This document shows, in pieces, positions 12,658-23,492 of a stretch of 64,000 nt of DNA. A program made the translations under genes and the position numbers. The stretch's first letter is position 1. Each line of letters starts with the position of its first letter. This DNA comes from Yersinia kristensenii. Lineage in GTDB: Bacteria; Pseudomonadota; Gammaproteobacteria; Enterobacterales; Enterobacteriaceae. The notes below the pieces were generated by a model. That model searched no databases. It had not been told where the DNA came from and saw only the letters and a list, made by a program, of their open reading frames with translations. The stretch spans positions 744,001 to 808,000 of the forward strand of contig NZ_UHIY01000001.1 in the NCBI RefSeq assembly GCF_900460525.1, read 5' to 3'.

Positions 12658-13924
12658 TTATCTTAAACGATTATTAATCTTCCCAAAATCAAACGGACTA
12701 ACCCCCTTCTCTCGATTCGCATCCAGATAATCTGCCCACCACTGGATCATCAGTCTGCGCTCATCTAAGTGCTCGGCTTTATGAATATAAGCCGCACGTA
12801 CAGAGTTACGCTCCTGATGGCTCATCTGTCGTTCTACGGCATCCCTAGACCACAATCCCGATTCAATCAATGAGCTACATGCCATGGTTCTAAAACCGTG
12901 ACCACAAACATCAACTTTAGTATCGTAGCCCATAACACGCAGGGCTTTGTTTACCGTGTTTTCACTCATTGGTTTACGTGGGTCATGATCACCGATAAAG
13001 ATCAACTCACGATTTCCACTCATGCTTTTGATCTTTTCCAGAATGGCGAGCGCCTGGCGGGATAAGGGGACAAGATGGGGAGTGCGCATTTTGGAGCCTC
13101 GATGCGAATGCTTAACACCTTCCAGTGGTTCACGTTCTCCAGGGATGGTCCACATGGCGGTTTCAAAATCTACTTCTGACCAACGGGCAAAGCGCAATTC
13201 ACTGGAACGGATAAAGACCAATAAAGTCAATTCTACCGCTAGCCGAGTGAGTGGCCTGCCACTGTAGTAATCGATGCGATGAAGTAACTCTGAAACGCGG
13301 TTTAACTCAAGTGCCGCACGGTGCTTTCTTTTACCGGTAGCAACAGCGCCCGCCATCTCCTGCGCGGGGTTGTAATCAATTAAACCGCTTTGTACTGCAT
13401 AGCGCATTATCGCTGTGGTTCGTTGTTGCAGGCGGGAAGCTACCTCAAGACGTCCAGACATCTCCACGGCTTTAATGGGAGGTAAAAGATCACGGGTTCC
13501 GAGGTCTGTGATATTCCGTTTGCCTATGGCTTGAAAGAGATTGTCCTCTAAGCTTTTGAGCACTCGAGCACTGTGAGCTTCTGACCATTGACGATTACTG
13601 GCATGCCACTCTCTGGCTACCACTTCAAAAGTTATCGCTTCTTGCTCCTGCTCTACCTTAACGGCTTTCTTGCTCTCACTTGGGTCCACACCAGTTAGCT
13701 AACAGCTTACGAGCTTCGTCACGCCGTGCCCTGGCATCAGCCAGTGATATTTCAGGGTACTTTCCCAACGCCAACATCTTTTCTTTACCGCCAAAGCGAT
13801 AACGTAGCCGCCAATATTTGGAACCATTAGGATGAACAAGCAAAACCATGCCTTCTCCGTCAGTGAGCTTATAGGCTTTTGCTTCTGGCTTGGCCGTACG
13901 AACCTTCACATCACTCAGAGCCAT
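12658..13924 (-). pseudogene. P4-type tyrosine-recombinase integrase, interrupted by a one-base frameshift
   Basis: Two overlapping frames together give one complete integrase of about 413 residues. The N-terminal frame (13924-13676, 82 residues) begins MALSDVKVRTAKPEAKAYKL, the usual P4/CP4-57-type arm-binding domain. The second frame (to 12658) carries the core-binding and catalytic domains with Arg in IRSSELR, the box HGFR, the MSHQERN segment and the nucleophile Tyr in AAYIHKAEH. Around 13687 the sequence reads AACTGGTGTGGAC; removing the one extra T restores the family's normal ANGVDPSE. This is either a real inactivating mutation or a sequencing error. The gene lies on the same strand as leuX and 199 bases downstream of it, the standard place for an island integrase. 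Confidence 0.9.
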
Positions 13925-13949
13925 GTTGAGTATCCTTTCAAGGGTTCTG

Positions 13950-13999
13950 TGTGGGTACGAACATTATCGAACCGGGATATACCCGCATTTGTACCCACA
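13950..13999. repeat. Inverted repeat upstream of the integrase gene
   Basis: TGTGGGTAC at 13950-13958 is repeated as its exact complement GTACCCACA at 13991-13999, with a 32-base spacer. It lies between the integrase start and the tRNA 3' end, so it may be an arm-type integrase or excisionase site or an operator for int. The function is inference from position. Confidence 0.5.
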
Positions 14000-14085
14000 T
14001 CAGTAAGTTGATGTAGATTGAATCAGGTTGACTTATGTTGACTGAAAAAGCGAGAGGAGCCTTGCGGGGACTGGATTTTAGGCAT

Positions 14086-14109
14086 AAAAAAAGACCTCAG
14101 TTGAGGTCT
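14086..14109 (-). terminator. Terminator of leuX
   Basis: On the minus strand an 8-bp perfect stem (AGACCTCA with TGAGGTCT, 14092-14109) is followed by a run of seven T (bases 14086-14092). It lies 13 bases downstream of the tRNA CCA end and fits an intrinsic terminator for the tRNA transcript. Confidence 0.85.
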
Positions 14110-14122
14110 CTTTACATACTAA

Positions 14123-14207
14123 TGGTGCCGAAGGCCGGAATCGAACCGGCATGCCTCGCGGCGGTTGATTTTGAATCAACTGCGTCTACCGATTTCGCCA
14201 CTTCGGC
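14123..14207 (-). tRNA. leuX: tRNA-Leu, anticodon CAA
   Basis: An 85-base gene on the minus strand with encoded CCA. The acceptor stem GCCGAAG pairs with CTTCGGC. The anticodon loop reads TTCAAAA within a GTTGA/TCAAC stem, giving anticodon CAA. There is a short variable arm and a T-loop GGTTCGATTCC. It closely resembles E. coli leuX and sits next to lptG as in E. coli. leuX is a well-known island insertion site, and the integrase lies directly downstream of its 3' end. Confidence 0.97.
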
Positions 14208-14308
14208 ACTGAAGTAGTATGCGGAGAACGAGGTGAATTATACCTACCCGAAGTCCGCATGCAACTGTTATCCCACTAAGTTTAGTCTAAGTGTTGAAAA
14301 AAACGCCA

Positions 14309-15379
14309 TCAACGCCGTTTTAGCAGCAAATAAACGCTGATTAGGAGAAAAAGTATACTCGGTAACAGCGCGCCGATGACCGGAGGGATGCTGTAAACCA
14401 AGCTAAGCGGGCCAAAAATCTGATCCAATACATAGAAAACAAAACCAAAGAAGATACCGGTAACCACCCGAACTCCCATTGGTACGCTTCGTAATGGGCC
14501 AAAAATAAATGACAGCGCCATCAGCATCATCACGGCCACCGAGAATGGTGCAAATATCTTGCCCCACATATTCAGTTCATATCGGCTCGACTCTTGCCCA
14601 CTTTGTCGTAGATATTTGCTGTAATCATGCAATCCGCTGATAGAAAGCGAGTCTGGGTTCATGGCAACCACACCCAACTTCTCTGGTGTTAGGTTAGTTT
14701 TCCACTCACCGGTTAGTGTCTGTGAGCCAGTCACTTTATTTGGATTGCTTAAATCAGATTCATCAACCTGCGATAAGCGCCACAGATTGCCTTCAAACGT
14801 CGCCGTGGCGGCATAACGAACCGAAAGCAGGCGATCCTGTTTATCAAAATGATAAATATTGACCCCGGTTAGCTCGTTATCACCCGACACTCGCTTGATA
14901 TAAATAAAGTCGGAGCCGTCTTTCGCCCATAAACCAGTTTGCGTCGATAACAATGATCCCCCGTACATCTGCTGTGCACGGAAGTTACGCGCCATCTGCT
15001 CACCTTGCGGGGCAACCCATTCACCAATAGCCATGGTCAGTAACACTAATGGAATCGCGGTTTTCATCACCGAAGCGGCAATTTGCATACGGGTAAAACC
15101 TGATGCTTGCATCACCACTAATTCACTGCGTGTGGCTAAGGTGCCCAGGCCCAACAATGCACCTAACAGCGCCGCCATCGGAAAGAATATCTCGATATCC
15201 TTAGGGATACTTAGCAAAGTGTACATGCCCGCGGAAACCGCAGAGTAATCGCCCTGCCCGACTTTGCGTAACTGATCGACAAACTTGATAATGCCGGACA
15301 ACGATACCAGCATGAATAAGGTCATCAGGATAGTATTGAGGATAGTCCGTCCGATATAGCGGTCTAATACACCAAACAT
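14309..15379 (-). CDS. lptG: LPS export ABC transporter permease LptG
   Basis: A 356-residue inner-membrane protein with the LptF/LptG layout: transmembrane helices in the first ~110 residues, a periplasmic beta-jellyroll in the middle (~residues 125-265) and further helices at the C-terminus. With LptF and the ATPase LptB it extracts lipopolysaccharide from the inner membrane and passes it to the LptC-A-D bridge. Its ATG overlaps the lptF stop at 15379, so the two are coupled. Gene order leuX-lptG-lptF-pepA is as in E. coli. Length is normal. Confidence 0.96.
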   Translation of the reverse strand: MFGVLDRYIGRTILNTILMTLFMLVSLSGIIKFVDQLRKVGQGDYSAVSAGMYTLLSIPKDIEIFFPMAALLGALLGLGTLATRSELVVMQASGFTRMQIAASVMKTAIPLVLLTMAIGEWVAPQGEQMARNFRAQQMYGGSLLSTQTGLWAKDGSDFIYIKRVSGDNELTGVNIYHFDKQDRLLSVRYAATATFEGNLWRLSQVDESDLSNPNKVTGSQTLTGEWKTNLTPEKLGVVAMNPDSLSISGLHDYSKYLRQSGQESSRYELNMWGKIFAPFSVAVMMLMALSFIFGPLRSVPMGVRVVTGIFFGFVFYVLDQIFGPLSLVYSIPPVIGALLPSILFLLISVYLLLKRR

Positions 15380-16473
15380 CAGGCAGCACCTCTCAATCGA
15401 GCACGTAACTTACGAGCCGGCAGGCCATCCCACAGGTTCAATATCACCGCGACAGCGAGGTAAACCCCGTTCACCGCCCACATCCAAATCAAGGGGTCCA
15501 ACTTGCCACCGCTTGCATTAGAACGCAGGGAGCTTTGTAACAAGAAGAAAATCAAATAGAGCAGCATGGCGGGCAACATACTCAAAACACGGCCCTGACG
15601 CGGGTTGACGACACTGAGCGGTACCACCAGCAATGCCATAATGATCACCGATACGATAAGTGTCAGACGCCAATGAAACTCTGCACGCGCATCAGGCTTG
15701 TTCGAGTCCCACAGCTGTTTCATGGTCATCTGCTCAGCTACGTTATTGTTTTGCTGTACTTCCTGATGACCAATAATAGCCTGGTAATCGACAAAATCGG
15801 TGATACGAAAGTCGCGCAACAATGCCGTGCCTTCATAGCGGGTACCTTTGTTTAAGATAACCACTTGTGAACCATCAGGCCGTTCGATCATATGACCGCT
15901 GTCTGCTACCACAACAGAGGGGCGTTGATTACCGTTTGGCCGCAATTGTGCCAGAAATACGCGGTTAAACTCTTTGCCCGTCACATTACCGATAAATAAG
16001 GCTGAATTGCCATCAGTTGAAGACTTAAACTGCCCACCAGCCAGAGCGGCCAAGCTAGGATTAGCTCTGGCATCGTTCAGCACTTCGTCTTGATGTTTAG
16101 AAGACCAAGGGCCAAGCCAGATAGTATTGACCGATGCCAGCGCTGAAGTTATCAGTGCCAGAATCAATGCAGCCATAATCAGGGACTTTTTGCCCATGCC
16201 GCAGGCATGCATCACGGTGATTTCACTCTCCGTGTACAATTTACCTAGCGTCATCAATAAGCCAAGGAATAAGCTCAATGGCAAGATAAGTTGTGCCATT
16301 TCCGGCACACCGAGCCCTAAAAGGGATAAAACCAAGTTTGTTGGGATTTCACCGTCGACCGCAGCGCCCAATATCCGTACTAACTTCTGACTAAAGAAGA
16401 TTAATAGCAGGATGAACAGAATCGCAATTTGGCTCTTAAGTGTTTCCCGTACCAGATATCTAATGATGATCAC
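15379..16473 (-). CDS. lptF: LPS export ABC transporter permease LptF
   Basis: A 364-residue partner of LptG with the same membrane / periplasmic jellyroll / membrane design, beginning MIIIRYLVRETLKSQIAILF. It is the first gene of the lptFG operon, transcribed divergently from pepA across a 279-base intergenic region that should carry both promoters. Essential for outer-membrane LPS assembly in enterobacteria. No anomalies seen. Confidence 0.96.
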   Translation of the reverse strand: MIIIRYLVRETLKSQIAILFILLLIFFSQKLVRILGAAVDGEIPTNLVLSLLGLGVPEMAQLILPLSLFLGLLMTLGKLYTESEITVMHACGMGKKSLIMAALILALITSALASVNTIWLGPWSSKHQDEVLNDARANPSLAALAGGQFKSSTDGNSALFIGNVTGKEFNRVFLAQLRPNGNQRPSVVVADSGHMIERPDGSQVVILNKGTRYEGTALLRDFRITDFVDYQAIIGHQEVQQNNNVAEQMTMKQLWDSNKPDARAEFHWRLTLIVSVIIMALLVVPLSVVNPRQGRVLSMLPAMLLYLIFFLLQSSLRSNASGGKLDPLIWMWAVNGVYLAVAVILNLWDGLPARKLRARLRGAA

Positions 16474-16737
16474 GCTAATACGCCTGTGAAAACTTGTCTT
16501 TTTGCAGGAAAATCGATAGTTTCATCGTTAATCCGCCATTTATTCTCATCATATGGCAACCTTCACAGCTAAAATAGTATTACAGCATCTAGCGTTTAGG
16601 TGTCCTATAGGAACATGCTTATAGTCGCCAAAACAAAACAACTTATGCCGTTAAGGTTAACACACGTCGTTAACACAACGGAGAGAGATCGTTGCGGAGT
16701 GCTACATTCTAGCGGTAGCTCCCGCCTTTGTCTTTAA

Positions 16738-18264
<1,527 letters not shown>

Positions 18265-18285
18265 TCGTTTTATGTATTCCATTTG

Positions 18286-18412
18286 ATATACACCCAAGCT
18301 CATTGGGGTTGCAGGTAGGCGGCAAACGAACTCATCCCGATGAGCTTACATCAGTAAGTGATTCGGGTGAGTGAGTGCAGCCAACACCCCTGCGGCGTCA
18401 AGGGCGAAGGGT
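18286..18412 (+). repeat. ERIC (intergenic repeat unit) element
   Basis: About 127 bases containing the ERIC core GAGCTTACATCAGTAAGTGA at 18341-18360, flanked by ATCCCG and CGGGTGAGTGAG, with the usual outer parts (CATTGGGGTTGCAGGTAGGC on the left, GCGGCGTCAAGGGCGAAGGG on the right). It fills the pepA-holC gap, so it would be transcribed into mRNA and form a long hairpin. Its right end is only ~12 bases from the holC start. Confidence 0.9.
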
Positions 18413-18423
18413 GCTGAGAATCT

Positions 18424-18873
18424 ATGAAAAACGCCACCTTCTATCTGCTTGAACACGACACGCCCGCGGGTGAGCTGCGCGCTCATGAAGCGTTGGCCTG
18501 CGAGATCGCGGCTGAACGTTGGCGGGCAGGCAAACGGGTGCTGATCGCCTGTGAAAATCAAGAGCAAGCCCAGCGGCTAGATGAAGCCCTATGGCAACGG
18601 GCACCTGAGCAATTTGTGCCCCATAATCTGGCCGGTGAAGGGCCCAAGTATGGTGCGCCAGTCGAACTGGCGTGGCCGGAACGACGTGGAAATTCCCCTC
18701 GCGACCTGCTTATCAGCCTGCTGCCAGAGTTCGCAGGTTTTGCCACCGCTTTCCATGAAGTGGTAGACTTCGTTCCTTACGAAGAAAATTTGAAACAGTT
18801 GGCGCGCGACCGATATAAGTCTTATCGCAGCGTCGGCTTCCACTTGATCACGGCAACGCCGCCAACTAATTGA
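18424..18873 (+). CDS. holC: DNA polymerase III chi subunit
   Basis: A 149-residue HolC beginning MKNATFYLLEHD. Chi binds psi (HolD) in the clamp-loader complex and contacts the C-terminal tail of single-stranded-DNA-binding protein, linking replisome and SSB-coated DNA. The order pepA-holC-valS is conserved in enterobacteria, and valS starts only 12 bases after the holC stop, suggesting cotranscription. The leader immediately upstream is ERIC sequence, so ribosome access may differ from strains without the insertion. Confidence 0.95.
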   Translation: MKNATFYLLEHDTPAGELRAHEALACEIAAERWRAGKRVLIACENQEQAQRLDEALWQRAPEQFVPHNLAGEGPKYGAPVELAWPERRGNSPRDLLISLLPEFAGFATAFHEVVDFVPYEENLKQLARDRYKSYRSVGFHLITATPPTN

Positions 18874-18885
18874 AATAAAAAGAAA

Positions 18886-21783
18886 ATGGAAAACACACCT
18901 TCTAATATCGACAAAACTGAGCCGTCCCTCGATAAAACATACAGCCCGCAGGAAATCGAACAGCCGCTGTATGAACACTGGGAAAAACAGGGTTATTTCA
19001 AGCCGAACGGCGATACCAGTAAAGAAAGTTACTGCATCATGATCCCGCCGCCGAATGTGACCGGTAGCCTGCACATGGGCCATGCGTTCCAACAAACCAT
19101 CATGGATACCTTGATTCGCTACCAGCGCATGCAGGGCAAAAATACCTTGTGGCAAGCCGGCACCGACCATGCTGGTATCGCGACCCAGATGGTGGTTGAG
19201 CGCAAAATTGCCGCAGAAGAAGGCAAAACTCGCCACGATTACGGCCGTAACGCGTTTATCGACAAAATCTGGCAGTGGAAAGGCGAATCTGGCGGCACCA
19301 TAACTCGCCAAATGCGCCGTCTGGGCAACTCTGTGGATTGGGAACGCGAGCGTTTCACCATGGACGATGGCCTGTCCAATGCAGTTAAAGAAGTGTTTGT
19401 CCGCCTGCATAAAGAAGATCTGATTTACCGTGGCAAACGCCTGGTGAATTGGGATCCGAAACTGCGCACCGCTATTTCTGATTTAGAAGTTGAAAACCGC
19501 GAATCCAAAGGCTCAATGTGGCATTTGCGTTATCCGCTGGCCGATGGTGCCAAAACAGCCGAAGGCAAAGATTATTTGGTGGTCGCCACCACCCGTCCGG
19601 AAACGGTGCTGGGTGATACCGGCGTCGCGGTAAACCCAGAAGATCCACGTTATAAAGATCTGATTGGTAAAGAAGTGATCCTGCCGCTGGTGGGCCGCCG
19701 CATTCCGATCCTCGGTGATGAACACGCCGATATGGAAAAAGGCACCGGTTGTGTGAAAATCACGCCAGCGCACGACTTTAATGACTATGAAGTCGGTAAG
19801 CGCCACGCCCTGCCGATGATCAACATTCTGACTTTCGACGGTGATATCCGCGCAGAAGCGGAAGTGTTTGATACTAATGGCGAAGCGACCGATGCTTGCA
19901 GTGGCGCAATTCCAGAACAGTTCCAAGGTCTTGAGCGCTTTGCTGCCCGTAAAGCTGTAGTGGCTGAATTCGATAAACTCGGCCTGCTGGAAGAAGTTAA
20001 AGCCCATGACCTGACCGTACCTTATGGCGACCGTGGCGGCGTAGTTATCGAGCCGATGCTGACTGACCAATGGTATGTTCGCACCGCACCATTGGCTAAA
20101 GTGGCCATCGAAGCGGTTGAAAACGGCGAGATCCAATTCGTCCCGAAACAGTACGAAAACATGTATTACTCATGGATGCGCGACATTCAGGATTGGTGTA
20201 TCTCCCGTCAGTTATGGTGGGGTCACCGCATTCCGGCCTGGTATGACGAGCAGGGTAAAGTGTACGTCGGCCGTGATGAAGCTGAAGTGCGTCGCGAAAA
20301 TAATCTGGGCGCCGATGTGGCCTTGCGCCAGGATGAAGACGTGCTGGATACCTGGTTCTCATCTGGCCTGTGGACTTTCTCCACACTGGGCTGGCCTGAG
20401 CAAACCGAAGCACTGAAAACCTTCCACCCGACCAGTGTTGTGGTCAGTGGCTTTGATATTATTTTCTTCTGGATTGCCCGCATGATCATGCTGACCATGC
20501 ACTTTATGAAAGATGAAAATGGTAAGCCGCAAGTGCCGTTTAAAACGGTCTACATGACCGGCCTCATCCGCGATGACGAAGGGCAGAAAATGTCCAAGTC
20601 TAAAGGTAACGTTATCGACCCACTGGATATGGTTGACGGTATCTCATTGGAAGAGTTGCTGGAAAAACGGACTGGCAACATGATGCAGCCGCAGCTAGCA
20701 GAGAAAATCCGCAAGCGCACCGAGAAGCAGTTCCCGAACGGCATTGAGCCACACGGGACTGACGCCCTGCGCTTTACACTGGCAGCGTTGGCCTCGACGG
20801 GCCGTGATATCAACTGGGATATGAAGCGCCTGGAAGGTTATCGCAACTTCTGTAACAAGCTGTGGAACGCCAGCCGTTTCGTGCTGATGAACACCGAAGG
20901 CCAAGATTGCGGGCAGAATGGCGGCGAGATGGTGCTGTCACTGGCTGACCGTTGGATTCTGGCTGAATTTAATCAGACGATCAAAGCCTACCGCGAAGCA
21001 ATGGACACCTACCGCTTCGATTTAGCGGCCGGTATTCTGTATGAATTTACCTGGAACCAGTTCTGTGACTGGTATTTGGAACTGACCAAGCCAGTGATGA
21101 ACAGCGGTTCTGAAGCTGAATTGCGCGGGACTCGTCATACTCTGATTGAAGTTCTGGAAGCATTGCTGCGTTTGGCACACCCTATCATTCCTTACATCAC
21201 AGAGACTATCTGGCAGCGGGTTAAAACCCTGAAAGGCATTACTGCGGACACTATTATGTTGCAGCCTTTCCCAGAATATGATGCCAGCCAGGTCGATGAA
21301 AAAGCGCTAAGTGATTTGGAATGGATCAAACAGACCATCATCGCAGTGCGTAATATCCGTGCTGAAATGAACATCGCGCCGGGTAAACCGCTGGAAGTGA
21401 TGCTGCGAGGTGCCAGTGCTGAAGCTCAGCGCCGTGTGCTGGAAAATCAAAGTTTCATCCAGTCGCTGGCCCGTTTGTCTTCTCTCACTCTGTTAGCTGA
21501 CGGTGATAAAGGCCCGGTATCTGTGACCAAATTGGTTGAAGGTGCAGAGGTGTTGATCCCAATGGCTGGCCTGATTGATAAAGCTACCGAACTGGATCGC
21601 TTGGCAAAAGAAGTGGCGAAACTGGAAGCCGAGATTGAGCGCATCGAAGGTAAATTGAGTAATGAAGGTTTTGTGGCGCGTGCGCCAGAAGCCGTAGTGG
21701 CCAAAGAGCGCGAAAGAATGGCGGCCTGTGCTGAAGCTAAGCAGAAATTAATTGAACAACAGGCGACTATCGCCGCACTGTAA
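18886..21783 (+). CDS. valS: Valyl-tRNA synthetase
   Basis: A 965-residue class Ia aminoacyl-tRNA synthetase. It has the HIGH-type motif in [13 protein letters not shown], the large editing insertion, KMSKS at residues 568-572, the anticodon-binding domain and a C-terminal coiled coil (~895-965) rich in Leu, Glu and Lys that binds tRNA. It charges tRNA-Val and edits Thr-tRNA-Val. It has about 14 extra N-terminal residues compared with the 951-residue E. coli enzyme. The ATG at 18886 has a purine-rich leader. A strong terminator follows. Confidence 0.98.
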   Translation: MENTPSNIDKTEPSLDKTYSPQEIEQPLYEHWEKQGYFKPNGDTSKESYCIMIPPPNVTGSLHMGHAFQQTIMDTLIRYQRMQGKNTLWQAGTDHAGIATQMVVERKIAAEEGKTRHDYGRNAFIDKIWQWKGESGGTITRQMRRLGNSVDWERERFTMDDGLSNAVKEVFVRLHKEDLIYRGKRLVNWDPKLRTAISDLEVENRESKGSMWHLRYPLADGAKTAEGKDYLVVATTRPETVLGDTGVAVNPEDPRYKDLIGKEVILPLVGRRIPILGDEHADMEKGTGCVKITPAHDFNDYEVGKRHALPMINILTFDGDIRAEAEVFDTNGEATDACSGAIPEQFQGLERFAARKAVVAEFDKLGLLEEVKAHDLTVPYGDRGGVVIEPMLTDQWYVRTAPLAKVAIEAVENGEIQFVPKQYENMYYSWMRDIQDWCISRQLWWGHRIPAWYDEQGKVYVGRDEAEVRRENNLGADVALRQDEDVLDTWFSSGLWTFSTLGWPEQTEALKTFHPTSVVVSGFDIIFFWIARMIMLTMHFMKDENGKPQVPFKTVYMTGLIRDDEGQKMSKSKGNVIDPLDMVDGISLEELLEKRTGNMMQPQLAEKIRKRTEKQFPNGIEPHGTDALRFTLAALASTGRDINWDMKRLEGYRNFCNKLWNASRFVLMNTEGQDCGQNGGEMVLSLADRWILAEFNQTIKAYREAMDTYRFDLAAGILYEFTWNQFCDWYLELTKPVMNSGSEAELRGTRHTLIEVLEALLRLAHPIIPYITETIWQRVKTLKGITADTIMLQPFPEYDASQVDEKALSDLEWIKQTIIAVRNIRAEMNIAPGKPLEVMLRGASAEAQRRVLENQSFIQSLARLSSLTLLADGDKGPVSVTKLVEGAEVLIPMAGLIDKATELDRLAKEVAKLEAEIERIEGKLSNEGFVARAPEAVVAKERERMAACAEAKQKLIEQQATIAAL

Positions 21784-21809
21784 TTCAATCTGACGTGAAG
21801 TAAGCACTT

Positions 21810-21844
21810 ACGGGGGGCCATAATAATTTGGCCCCCCGTTTTTA
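21810..21844 (+). terminator. Rho-independent terminator after valS
   Basis: CGGGGGGCCA and TGGCCCCCCG form a 10-bp GC-rich stem (21811-21838) around an eight-base AT loop, followed by a T run. It ends the pepA-holC-valS transcripts. Confidence 0.93.
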
Positions 21845-21861
21845 CCATTACATTAATTCGG

Positions 21862-21920
21862 TGTTATACCCTGGCAGGAAGACGGCCCACGCACATACAG
21901 CTTGAAGTATGACGGGTATA
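21862..21920. repeat. ERIC-type terminal remnant
   Basis: The stretch from TTATACCCTGGCAGG to CTTGAAGTATGACGGGTATA has the outer ends of an ERIC element (inverted ATACCC / GGGTAT) but lacks the central core, so it looks like an internally deleted or solo-end copy. It lies between the valS terminator and yjgM. Confidence 0.5.
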
Positions 21921-21969
21921 GATGGTATTACAGATTATTAATAAGTTATTACCTTTGGGTTTATAGAGC

Positions 21970-22473
21970 ATGACCACAGCCACACCTATCCGCCTGTTGG
22001 TGCGCCCCATCCTCGCCGCAGACAATTTCGCTATCGCCAATGTCATCCGCGAAGTTTCGGCCGAGTTCGGCTTAACCGCCGATAAAGGCTATACCGTGTC
22101 TGACCCTAATTTGGATCACTTGTATGAGCTGTACAGCCAGCCACGCAGTGCTTACTGGGTGATTGAAGTAGATGGAAATATTGCGGGCGGCGGTGGCATA
22201 GCACCTTTATCTGGTGGTGAAGCTTCCCTTTGTGAGTTGCAGAAAATGTATTTTCTACCCATATTGCGCGGTCAAGGATTGGCAAAAAAATTGGCATTAC
22301 AAGCACTTGAGTTTGCCCGCCAGCAGGGTTTTAGTCACTGCTATCTGGAAACGACTGCGAGCCTGACCAGTGCGGTAGGCTTGTACGAAAGATTAGGTTT
22401 TGAGCATATCAATGGCCCAATGGGAAATACTGGTCATGTGGATTGCGAAGTGACTATGCTGAAAACGCTTTAA
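21970..22473 (+). CDS. yjgM: GNAT-family N-acetyltransferase YjgM
   Basis: A 167-residue GNAT acetyltransferase. The acetyl-CoA loop is in [21 protein letters not shown], with the usual LGFEHI close to the end. The E. coli homologue YjgM lies in the same valS-argI neighbourhood and shares the [19 protein letters not shown] region. The acceptor substrate is not established from the sequence. It has its own hairpin terminator directly downstream. Confidence 0.88.
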   Translation: MTTATPIRLLVRPILAADNFAIANVIREVSAEFGLTADKGYTVSDPNLDHLYELYSQPRSAYWVIEVDGNIAGGGGIAPLSGGEASLCELQKMYFLPILRGQGLAKKLALQALEFARQQGFSHCYLETTASLTSAVGLYERLGFEHINGPMGNTGHVDCEVTMLKTL

Positions 22474-22484
22474 TCTCATGTTTT

Positions 22485-22510
22485 GAAAGGGCGCACTGTT
22501 GCGCTCTTTC
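22485..22510 (+). terminator. Hairpin terminator after yjgM
   Basis: GAAAGGGCGC and GCGCTCTTTC (22485-22510) form a 10-bp stem with one mismatch around ACTGTT, followed by ATTTAAAT. It separates yjgM from the very AT-rich leader of the lipoxygenase-like gene. Confidence 0.75.
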
Positions 22511-22661
22511 ATTTAAATATAAAAATTTTATTAATAATTTTAAAAAATATAAATATATTTACTTAAAGTAATAGAATTTAAATAAACAAAACATATAATG
22601 AATAACAAAAATACATATGTAAACTAAACTTATTAATAAATTAGTAAGTTAGGAAATAATT

Positions 22662-23480
22662 ATGGCGATACATCCTTATGATAAATGGATAGGTCCTGCC
22701 CCTGGCTACACACTGGATAATTATCGTTATGGTGATAAAGGTCCATGGCCAAAAATCAATACATTGATCGCAGAACTCCCACCGGTAATTGAAAATATAC
22801 CGCAAGAACAATTAGATGATTTTAGAATCAATGTCGTGTCTCATTATCGAAAAGTATTAAAGTCAGGTAGAATTAAAATTATTTTAAAAATGCTCGCGGG
22901 GGAGCGTCGGCTCCAACCCGCTAGTGATGAGATATTTTCCTATAACCTTTTCTTTGGTATGATTAGCAAGCTACTGATAGCTGAATTTAATCAACAGGAC
23001 TATGTAGATTTTGATGGTATTATTAATCCAAATAATATGTTTGATGAGAAAGGAGAACCTCGATATTTAAAAATAGACACATTTAGCATGAATAAAGTCA
23101 TTCCATTATTTGGAATTTACTCAGCACCGACTGTAACAGTATTTCAACGAATAGACAAAAAAACCGGCATTCCATTAGCAATAAAAATCAATGGCTTAAT
23201 TCTTACCCCCAAAGATGGCGATGCTTGGGTGTTAGCTAAATACTTTGTTTTACAGGGTGCACTCATTATAAGTGTTCAGACTAAACACCCTCAAATTCAT
23301 TTTCCCATGGATGCCATTAGTGCGATAACATTAAGTAGCCTACCTACCCAGCATCTATTATATAAATTACTTACTCCACATACCCGTATCCAGTTGGCAA
23401 TGAATCAAGCTGTTATTTTTCTTCCTTATTCAGTTGCCCATAATAACCAGTACCTCCCTTATACACCATTTCCTGGCTAG
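22662..23480 (+). CDS. Lipoxygenase-like protein, N-terminal part (ends at in-frame amber codon)
   Basis: 272 residues. From about residue 160 the sequence follows the lipoxygenase catalytic core: GIPLAIKI, then a TP.DGDAWVLAKYFV segment, His207 and His211 in KHPQIH, and HLLYKLLTPHTR beginning 18 residues after the second His, exactly as in known lipoxygenases. Such enzymes use a non-haem iron to dioxygenate polyunsaturated fatty acids. The second His matches a classical ligand position; the first is one residue nearer than the usual H-x4-H. No signal peptide is seen. The frame ends with TAG at 23478, and the rest of the lipoxygenase fold follows in the same frame. The upstream leader is extremely AT-rich, which suggests acquired DNA under H-NS control. 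The N-terminal ~150 residues resemble nothing I know. Confidence 0.7.
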   Translation: MAIHPYDKWIGPAPGYTLDNYRYGDKGPWPKINTLIAELPPVIENIPQEQLDDFRINVVSHYRKVLKSGRIKIILKMLAGERRLQPASDEIFSYNLFFGMISKLLIAEFNQQDYVDFDGIINPNNMFDEKGEPRYLKIDTFSMNKVIPLFGIYSAPTVTVFQRIDKKTGIPLAIKINGLILTPKDGDAWVLAKYFVLQGALIISVQTKHPQIHFPMDAISAITLSSLPTQHLLYKLLTPHTRIQLAMNQAVIFLPYSVAHNNQYLPYTPFPG

Positions 23481-23492
23481 GGGAATATACCG

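Noticed and set aside
13700-14123. attL/attR direct repeats of the leuX island
   Set aside because: The tRNA 3' end is present once only; no second copy was found by eye in the window.
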